In this document: positions 57,030 through 64,000 of the stretch, in pieces
How positions within the stretch are numbered: the first letter of the stretch is position 1
Layout of the letters: each line of letters starts with the position of its first letter
From: Hansfordia pulvinata
Lineage: Eukaryota; Ascomycota; Sordariomycetes; Xylariales
Direction: 5' to 3'
DNA: 64,000 bases
NCBI GenBank assembly: GCA_006538405.1
Contig: BJKQ01000010.1
Span: 2,232,001 to 2,296,000, forward strand
The notes under the pieces: generated by a model
Databases searched by the model: none
What the model saw: only the letters and a program-made list of their open reading frames with translations
Told to the model about the DNA's origin: nothing
Translations under genes and position numbers: made by a program

Positions 57030-58599
57030 TGACGAGGCAACGCACAATACCCGCCGACCGCGCCGCAATCCAGAGCCCGATGGATGCAGTCGGCGACGAG
57101 TAAGGCTCCGAAGGGGGCTGGTGTGAGGGCGGCAGACCGGGGCTCGACAGGGGAGTCGGATGCCTGTCATTCTGCTCGCCAACTTGCCTCTGGCTCTGTC
57201 GCTGACAGGGGGGCCGCGAAGCGTGGGAATTCGCGAAGCGTGGGAATTGGCCACCCGGGCTGTGAAGCGGGGCCTCTCCGTGTGAACACCTGTTGGCGCC
57301 GGGGGGGGATGTTGGACCTTTGGTGTCACCGAGGGTTCCCGCTCGGGCTTTCCCAAGTCATCGGCAGCTTTTTATTTTCCTTTTCGTTGCACATATGTTT
57401 TTTTTCCCCATCTAGTCCGGGTTGAATACTAGCGAGTGTAGGAGAGTGAACGGGGACCTACAATGGCACATGCAATGATGCACTCGAGTGACCTCGATGG
57501 TCGGTATCGCAGCAGACTCGCGCATGTTTCGTAGTAGCCTCAAGAGCGCTCAATGGGGGACAGAGAGGGGTTGCTCCAGTCTCGAGGCACCCAAGCTGAA
57601 TCTCACCGCAGCCTTGTTTGTGCCCGGCACCACGGAGCGCGCGTGCGGTCACCGAAGCTGATATCATCCCATCTCATCTCATCCACGTCGCCACTCGCCG
57701 GACTTGGCGAGCAGGCAGACATTTGGCGAACACCTCTCCATGTGATTCTGATCGGCGCGCAGGTCGGCAGTCTTCCGGTTGATCTCCGCTGCGCCAGGGC
57801 AGGACAGACGGTCCGTCTTTGGGACAGCCCACACCGCGGGCAGTGTGCGCGGGCCCCGTCTCGCCCAACCGAGCCGAGACGCCAGAGAGCGGCAGACTCA
57901 CTGAGAAGAGATGCCTCTACCGTCTCCCTAATGCGGAAAGACGGAAAGACGGAAGTGCGGACTGGCGGACGGGAGGGCAGGAGGGCGGGAGAGTAGGCGA
58001 GGCGGTGGGATGCCGTGCTTCCGCTTTTCTTTCCGCGCCCTCGACCGCCTGTGCCGCTCGGCATACTTTACCCGAGGCGCCATCTAACGGAGATCGTTAA
58101 GCGTTGGCCGTGGTTCTCTCGGACGCGCGAGTAGCCTGGCCGACAGCAGGGCAGTCGGATGACTTCTTCGGCTCGCGCGGTCGCCAGAGTGCCATCACAG
58201 AGCTGGCACCACGCGCACGCGCTCCATGTCTTCGGCCGGCGGCACGCGGCGTGCCCGGCTCGGCCGATGTAGGTAGACAGTGACGCCTCGGCTGACGGGA
58301 GCAAGCATGTCATGCCATTACCCAACCCCCTCGCCTGCTGCAGGACACGAGTTCCAAGTCCATCACCACAAGATCGTCCGAGACTCCGAGCCCGGCCGGT
58401 AGAGAAGAGGCCCGTCGTGATCTGGGTTAATTGATCTTCGACACGCCAGGTGTACCGCTCAGAAGCTCTTAGACTCTTTCTTCTTGCCCCAAGTCCCTTC
58501 TTGCTATTTGCCGTGAGAACTGCCATGATCTGCGCGTTACTAAGGAGGGCATTCCAACCGCCGTTCGCTGCCCGCTTACCAGCGCCGCCTGCGCGCAAG
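57030..58599. other. Intergenic spacer
   Basis: About 1.6 kb without a supportable gene; minus-strand frames at 57603-58064 and 58068-58616 have no recognisable motif. Confidence 0.6.
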
Positions 58600-59395
58600 A
58601 TGGCCACCCAAGCCATGACCGCACCGGCCTTGCTAAACGGCCCGGTTGAGTAAATTGACTACATATCTACCTTGCCCCTCTTCTCGCCCTTACAGCTTTT
58701 TAAATTTAGCCTGGACAGACAGGCATATGTACACAATATCTCTCTCTCTCTCTCTCTCTTTGCCAAAGCTCCTGCTGATAACGCGGGCTCCTTATAGACT
58801 GAAAGGCTCTTAAAAAGACTTCCGCGACGACCTGCACCGCGACGGCTTCGCCGTCATCAAGGGCACTATCCCGCACGACCAGGCGGCCGGCTATTAGTAA
58901 AAGGCCTTAAACTAGCTCGAGTCCTTTAATAAGGGCTTAAACACGGAGGATGCGGCGATATAAGGGAGCAAAGGCTTTACTGGTATAAAGCAAGCTCAAT
59001 ATGTTTAATAATTACTGTGTCGCTTATAAGAAAGTTTGTATAAGACGCGTGATAAGAGCCAAGCTTCATAGGCCGCCTTCGCTAAGATTTAAGGCCATTA
59101 ATGAGCTGCTCACTTCGTCCAATTCGCTTGACCTCACGACGTTAACGAACCGCCGCGACAAACCCCCCTCCCGCCGCGCGCGCGCCCTGGCCCCACGTCG
59201 ACCACATCCCCCTTCAAGCGCGGCATGCACTACGTCCAGAGCATCATCAACCTCGGCGCCTCGTCAGGGCCCGAGGACGGCGGTCTGGTGGTGTTGCCGC
59301 GCCCCCACGCGGCCCACGGCGAGTTCCTCGACGCGCGCAACCGCCGGCCCTGCGTCCTGGGAGGGATGGGACTGCGCGCATGTGAAATCATCGTA
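58600..59395 (+). pseudogene. Decayed phytanoyl-CoA dioxygenase (PhyH)-like gene with RIP-like nonsense codons
   Basis: Three recognisable blocks survive in order: a start-like MATQAMTAPALLNGPVE (58600-58653); DFRDDLHRDGFAVIKGTIPH from about 58817; and, in other frames, AINELLTSSNSLDLTTLTNR, PWPHVDHIP (the Fe-binding H-x-D) and RGMHYVQSIINLGASSGPED with DGGLVVLPRPHAAHGEFLDA. These match the 2-oxoglutarate/Fe(II) PhyH family. Between 58892 and 59110 the frame holds more than ten TAA/TAG/TGA codons, in an AT-rich patch inside GC-rich flanks; many are one C-to-T or G-to-A step from sense codons (for example LN-TAG-LESFNKG). Frame changes near 59090 and 59200 add to the damage. A (TC)n tract lies at 58737-58760. 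Not functional as it stands. Confidence 0.75.
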
Positions 59396-59926
59396 ATAGA
59401 ATCATTCGTGTGGCATTTACTTTGCATGTCCACCTTTTGCAAGTAGGTAGTGACACCAGGGTTTGATGGCATGGGACTCGCCGCGAGGTCGCACTTGCCG
59501 CCCCTCGTTTCCCCAATGTGCCGATACCGCGGAGAGAACTCGTGCAGGAGGGGGGGGGGGGCAACGATCGTGAGTGGGAAGCGAAAGCTAATGAAGAATC
59601 GCAGCGCTACGAGGCGAGAATACGCGATGAAGTGGCAACGAGGAAAGCCATATAGAAGGAGGTACTACGGCCCAGGGGTCAGGTGTTGAGGGGAGGCCAG
59701 GCATCATTGATAATCATCCATTGCTACCCCTGCTTAGCAGATGACGTCTGCGCTCTCCTGCACGCACCCCTATCCCTCACGCCAGTCCAAGAGACAAGCT
59801 GCTGTTGATGGATCAATGAACTCACTTCCACCTGAAATCACCACTGCCAGACAACCACCCCGGATGAGCTCAGCGCTCCCCACCATCACTCGGATCGTCC
59901 TGCTTGTCACTCAACCTTCCCACAAG
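59396..59926. other. Intergenic spacer
   Basis: About 0.5 kb with a TAGGTAG word near 59446 and a G-run near 59551; presumed promoter of the small secreted protein. Confidence 0.6.
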
Positions 59927-60388
59927 ATGGCCGTTTTCAGCAGTCTTCTCCCTATTGTTGCACTGCTCGCTGTCGTCCTACTCAGCCAGTCCGCTCAAGC
60001 CTATACCTTGCACTATGGCCCCTTCGAGCACCATCTCTTGGGCAAACCGTTGAGGATGGACGAGGTGACCGACGCTGTCATCGAGAAAGGCTCTTGGTAC
60101 GAGGTCAAGGCGGGCCAAGGGGAGGAGGAGGCCGATTTCTACTTCTTCTACGATCGGGACTATGCACGCGCTTTCACCTCGAACAAGAAGCTGAGGTTCG
60201 AGTGGCTCGGCAGCGAGGACACTGAGACGGACAAGGACATGTTTGACACCTGGCTGGGAAAGAACAGGAAGGGGGAAGACGAGGATTCCGGGCGGGCAGG
60301 CTCGCCGTGTACTATGGTCAACGAAACCACGGGGCTTACGCATTCGGGCCGTACAGGACTGATTCTCCGGTCTCAGGTGCCATGGTAG
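59927..60388 (+). CDS. Small secreted protein, unknown function (153 aa)
   Basis: No family recognised. The ATG at 59927 was chosen over the upstream in-frame ATG (59741) because it starts a clean signal peptide, MAVFSSLLPIVALLAVVLLS, with likely cleavage after SAQA. The mature part, YTLHYGPFEHHLLGKPLRMD onwards, is acidic, has a single cysteine and aromatic-rich segments (DFYFFYDRDYARAF). Single exon. Length, secretion and lack of homology fit the broad class of fungal effector-like proteins, but that label is inference. It lies next to a decayed gene in a gene-poor segment. An intron near the C-terminus cannot be excluded, as the end (SGRTGLILRSQVPW) is less coding-like. Confidence 0.65.
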   Translation: MAVFSSLLPIVALLAVVLLSQSAQAYTLHYGPFEHHLLGKPLRMDEVTDAVIEKGSWYEVKAGQGEEEADFYFFYDRDYARAFTSNKKLRFEWLGSEDTETDKDMFDTWLGKNRKGEDEDSGRAGSPCTMVNETTGLTHSGRTGLILRSQVPW

Positions 60389-61514
60389 ACTTTGCAGTCG
60401 TGGTTGTCAAGCCTCGGGGGTGGCGGCCCGCTAGGTTGGACACCTAAAGCCCCTCCGGGCCCTGGTCTCGTTCACGGACCGGAACGTGGGCCTTTTGTCT
60501 CTAAAGGAGCCGAGGTTGGTCTAGGAGCATGTGTGCCAAATTAAAAAACACATGATGGGTCTGTTTGTACTTGGCAAAGTCAGGCTGTGACGAGAAAGGG
60601 CTCGATCAACAACAGGGGCTTTCCAGGCCTTTTTCTTTTTTTTTTCGCTTACGTACCTAACTCAGTCCTCAATCATCCATCATTTTGCCTTCTTAAAGAC
60701 GGAGTGCGCCCATAATAGCGACGGGATCAGCAGCAACCCCGGGGCCACGGCCAGGTCTCGGATAGAGGCCATTAGAGAGGACAGGCAGAGGGAGAGCAAG
60801 GCTAGGCACCGGCCGGGAAAGCTGTTCTATTCGAGGCGAGAGATGAGGAAACCCAGGCCCGAGCGCAACTTGCAAGACGCCCCTTTTGATTATCAGCTCT
60901 TAGTGAACACATGGCTGTTTGTCTTCTTTAAAGGGAACTTGCCATTCTGCACCGATCGCGACGTGCTTCTGCTGTCGGGCGCTACGTCGCCCAGCGCCAA
61001 GCTTGCAAGTTGGCAGCACATTGCTGGTCGGCCGATGCGCCGGTCCACACAAGCCATGGCACATGCTCACCTCTGCATCTTCAAGATGTGACCGTGCTTG
61101 GCCAGTGGTGCCAAAAGCGAGCCAGCAGGGAGGGAGGCAGTGAGGCGGCTGGCCTCTCCTCGATGGTGTGAGCGAGTATCGCAGAACATCGTATGCGCAC
61201 CGACTCACTTCATAGTTCATCCCCGTCGTGATCAATGGTTCCAGGGCTCTTGGATGATCTTATGAGAGAGAGATGACTTTTCTCCTAATGCTTTACGCGC
61301 AATACCGATACAAGCCTGCCCATTTCCAGCTGATGTTTCTTGAGGCAATCACGTGCTGTCGCTGCCAGCGGTCCAAATCTACATTCCTATTCATGGGACG
61401 GCTCTGAGATACATCGTCTATCTCCTCTTACAACGTACCCCAGCTTCCATGGCCCAGGGATTTCAAATCCAATATCCTCGCGACAGGTCTGTGTGCCTGG
61501 ACATTGTGAGCCCG
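60389..61514. other. Intergenic spacer with a coding-like stretch
   Basis: Mostly non-coding. From about 60690 to 61091 (plus) one frame stays open and reads like protein (RSRIEAIREDRQRESKARHR, NLQDAPFDYQLLVNTW) but no start, family or partner exon was found; it may be an exon remnant. Confidence 0.45.
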
Positions 61515-61849
61515 TCAATGTAGCCTCTTGCTCCAGCCACTAAACTTCAAGTCCTCAGAGCCGTCAATGCCCTCCGCAGTTACCCAGAACTTCGAGTAGC
61601 CATCGCCGAGGTCTGAGTCAAGATACCCTTTGCACTTTGTGCCGACGGCCGGGATGTTTGACGACACGTCGCCCTTGGCGTACGATGCGACGAGGGAGGC
61701 GCCGGAAACGCGCACGATTCCGTCCGCCGCGTAGTGCAGGTAGTCCTTGGACAGAATGTAGGTTTTGTAGTTCACTCCGTCGACGGCGACGGCGATGCGG
61801 TACGGCGCCGCTGACGCGAGCCCAGCCCAGGGAGTAGCGAGAGCTTCAT
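61515..61849 (-). CDS. Small secreted protein, unknown function (111 aa), one frameshift in the signal peptide
   Basis: No family recognised. From the ATG at 61849 the frame starts MKLSLLP; adding one base in the CCC run near 61828 continues as WAGLASAAPYRIAVAVDG, a normal signal peptide of about 15-16 residues. The total then equals 112 codons exactly. The mature part (YKTYILSKDYLHYAADGIVR, KGDVSSNIPAVGTKCKGYLD, KFWVTAEGIDGSEDLKFSGW) is compact, with one cysteine, and looks like a small beta-rich domain. Without the base the longer open frame starts far upstream (61958) with no signal peptide. An effector-like or surface role is possible but not shown. Confidence 0.65.
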
Positions 61850-63537
61850 GGCTGTTGGGATGGAGGGTTTGGGGTTCGAAAGTGAACCTGTTGTGAGTTT
61901 GGGCTCGGTGGCTGTAACGGTTCTGTCCCTGATGGCCGAAGGCGCTGGTAAATACCAACTAATCAGACTGGCTGTTCGGCACAGTCAAAAGATACGAGAT
62001 TGACAGCTCCTAGTCCTCAATCTTGCCAGCACTTATGATCAACAGCAATGCCAAGGCCAGACCCGTGACAATGGCTCGGGGTTGTTAGAGATTCAAGTCG
62101 TAAAGGGCAGGCGGTTCAGAGTGCGGGATAGAGAGCTGGGTGAGAAAAGTGGAAGATGAACCCAGCTCAGCACCCTCGAAGATTATATCCCGTAAGACAG
62201 GGACCCGGCAGTATGATTCTCATCAGCTTGACCAAGTTCCATGCGCAGCAGTTTCCACCCAACAAACGGGCCCTTGGGTCCTCTGGGCCTCTGGGGAGCG
62301 CCGACTCGGTTGTTCTCGATTGACAAATGCAAGCAGACGCCTAGCCTCCACGCTGACGGGGGCCACAGTGGAGGGTCGGGGCGACTTCGCTTCTTCATAC
62401 CGGAAGAGGGTTTGCTAGGAGCAACGGGCTGCGACGTGCGGTCTCGACGGCGGACAGGCTCGCACATGTGTCTGGACCCATGCGCAGGATATAGCAAATT
62501 CTTCCGACCAGCTAGCCGCTGTACTCATATTGCTCTCAGGAACAACAACGAGTGAGTTCGCTATTGGACGCGATCCCCTCCGGCTGTGAGGTACAGCTCG
62601 CGTGGATTGACAGCCATGTATATTTGCCAGGCTTCTGTTTACAATGAGCCGAGAGGGGACAGAGTGGCGCTCAGACTCAATGGCTGCGGAAGCAGCGCGG
62701 ATCATGCCACTGTCGCTTACAACTCACAAATGCTCAGGACTAGTGCGCACCATACTATGTGATAGAATCAGCCATGACCAGTTCCATGTCTGCCAGTAGC
62801 CAGGCGAGTGGCGCTCGCTACCGTGGCGTGTTACTCGGTCTGCTTAATGAGGTCGATCCGCCGCGTGGCGAGCCAGAGACATGAAAGGCGGTCTGGCATT
62901 CCAGTAAAGTACAAGGCCCCTGTACGTTGAACTGCAGGCTAATCTTGCTATGCCACCGGTTGGCAGCAGATCTCGCAGCGCACACTGAGAATGAAGAGAC
63001 AGCTGTAACAAGGGCTCGTATCAAGTGCTTGGCAGATGGAGGCGTGCTGAGTTTAAACTCATAAGGGGGTAACTGCAGAACCATGAGGATCACGATTCTT
63101 ATACATGAGTTCCAGGCGCGTACGCCGATGGCATTCTGGGCCCCTGATAGGCCAGATCCTCCCATTGGCCCGGTTACTGCTTCCGGAGGCATGTTGGTGA
63201 TGTTGGTGATGATGTTGGAGATATATGTATGGTCCGCACGTATGCATGCATGGGCGCGTACGTTGGGCCGTTCCTAGCCAGTCGTACGAAACCGATCAAA
63301 CAAGCCACATAACAACAGCGGAGGGGTGGTCGGATCAACTTGCGGTACTCTTGACTGCATTCACTGGCAAGAGACGCATCGGCATCGTGGCTTCACGCTA
63401 CCATGTCCCTAACATTGTGTCCTGGAGCGTGGACGCTGAAGCCGAGCAAGCTTCAACGTTGGATGTTGTGAATGTAGAACGTAGCAAGCGTGTAGATATT
63501 TCATCCACTCAGGATACTCTGGCAGAGTGCGAGTTCA
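61850..63537. other. Intergenic spacer
   Basis: About 1.7 kb without a supportable gene; short open frames only (for example 62241-62555 plus, 62818-63192 minus). Confidence 0.6.
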
Positions 63538-63608
63538 GCATCAGTGGTTTAGTGGTAAAATCCATCGTTGCCATCGATGGGCCCCGCGTTCGATTCGCGG
63601 CTGATGCA
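63538..63608 (+). tRNA. tRNA-Gly (anticodon GCC)
   Basis: A 71-nt cloverleaf folds fully: acceptor GCATCAG with CTGATGC, D-stem GTTT with AAAT around AGTGGTA, anticodon stem CATCG with CGATG and loop TTGCCAT (GCC at positions 34-36), T-stem CCGCG with CGCGG and loop TTCGATT, discriminator A. Box A (TGGTTTAGTGG) and box B (GTTCGATTC) are intact. No intron. A T-rich stretch (CCTTTTTGTT) follows as a Pol III terminator. Confidence 0.95.
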
Positions 63609-63737
63609 AGTGTCCTTTTTGTTATCCTTTGCATTGCACCCCGTAATTAGGATGGAAATGTAATCATGTTCGACACTTCGCCTATTGGTTTTGTCGCTCG
63701 ACCATGAAAAGAACAGCTTTCTATCTCGGCGGACCTG

Positions 63738-63998
63738 TCAAACTTGATATGGCCCCTCGCTCCCTCGAACAAGTGGAATCCGATAGGTGAGGAACTTGGG
63801 AAGCGCCTTCAAGACGACAGGGTTGGCGCCGACCCTCGCGCCATTTTCCCAAAAAAAGCAATCTAGCAAGGTCCCGAGAATCACAGCCTTCTGAACAAGG
63901 GCGGCCTGGCTCTCCAGGACGGCACGGACGCCTGCCGGCATCGCGGAGAGGAGTCCGTCCCAAAAGGCCCGCTCGGCGGTCTCGAACCCGTCGGACAT
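63738..63998 (-). CDS. Hypothetical protein or 3' exon, probably cut by the window edge
   Basis: Open frame MSDGFETAERAFWDGLLSAM...LVRGSEGPYQV, 86 aa, ending at 63738. The amino-acid mix (LLSAMPAGVRAVLESQAALV, VLKALPKFLTYRIPLV) looks like helical protein. No family recognised. The ATG is two bases from the window end, so the real gene may start beyond it. Confidence 0.5.
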   Translation of the reverse strand: MSDGFETAERAFWDGLLSAMPAGVRAVLESQAALVQKAVILGTLLDCFFWENGARVGANPVVLKALPKFLTYRIPLVRGSEGPYQV

Positions 63999-64000
63999 GT

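Noticed and set aside
57603..58616. Two minus-strand open frames of 153 and 182 aa
   Set aside because: No motif and no coding character; spacer between the hemerythrin-like gene and the PhyH relic.

Overview
This window is nuclear DNA of a filamentous ascomycete (Pezizomycotina, most likely a Sordariomycete). The evidence is short GT-AG introns of about 50-200 nt with fungal-style branch sites (CTAAC, CTAAT), GC-rich codons, an ATG26-type sterol glucosyltransferase, a Zn2Cys6 transcription factor, a 149-residue ribosomal protein uL15 split by a long first intron, and gene-sparse spacers full of microsatellites. Species cannot be fixed from the sequence. Nothing bacterial, viral or CRISPR-like was seen.

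Layout. Left arm (0-13.5 kb, all minus strand): a GMC oxidoreductase, a paraoxonase/arylesterase-like protein, a fungal protein with an E-x-K nuclease-like motif, and the five-exon ATG26 gene. After a 3.2 kb empty spacer comes a plus-strand gene made almost entirely of tandem C-x2-H-x-C-x4-C units (16.7-18.2 kb), interrupted by a TAG codon. Core housekeeping block (20-24.5 kb): divergent rpl28 (minus) and the Fe-S DNA helicase chl1 (plus). Carbohydrate block (25.5-38.6 kb, all minus): GH79 glucuronidase-like, an MDR reductase with a probable peroxisomal tail, GH92 alpha-mannosidase, and a Zn2Cys6 regulator next to it. Then come a small hypothetical protein, allantoinase (purine catabolism), a secreted TAP-like serine peptidase and a secreted metallophosphoesterase. 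The right arm (50.6-64 kb) is gene-poor: a 5 kb empty stretch with clustered TACGAGTA octamers, a hemerythrin-like protein, a decayed phytanoyl-CoA-dioxygenase relic with RIP-like nonsense codons, two small secreted proteins, a tRNA-Gly(GCC), and an unidentified reading frame at the edge.

Sequence quality is itself a major feature. Conserved protein continues in another frame after a single missing base at twelve places in seven genes (ATG26, GH79, GH92 four times, Zn2Cys6 factor, allantoinase three times, TAP peptidase, small secreted protein); nearly all lie in or beside G/C runs. A thirteenth likely loss lies in the Cys/His repeat gene, and the metallophosphoesterase has one extra base. 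Putting one base at each site makes every exon phase add up, so I treat these as probable assembly errors, not pseudogenes. The relic at 58.6-59.4 kb and the TAG in the Cys/His repeat gene are different in kind: they look like C-to-T / G-to-A decay.

How the genes work together: the GH79, GH92, TAP peptidase, phosphoesterase and two small proteins all carry signal peptides, so a large share of the window encodes secreted products for polymer or glycoprotein turnover. The intracellular genes serve membranes (ATG26), chromosome cohesion (CHL1), translation (uL15) and nitrogen recovery (allantoinase). No biosynthetic cluster with a backbone enzyme is present.
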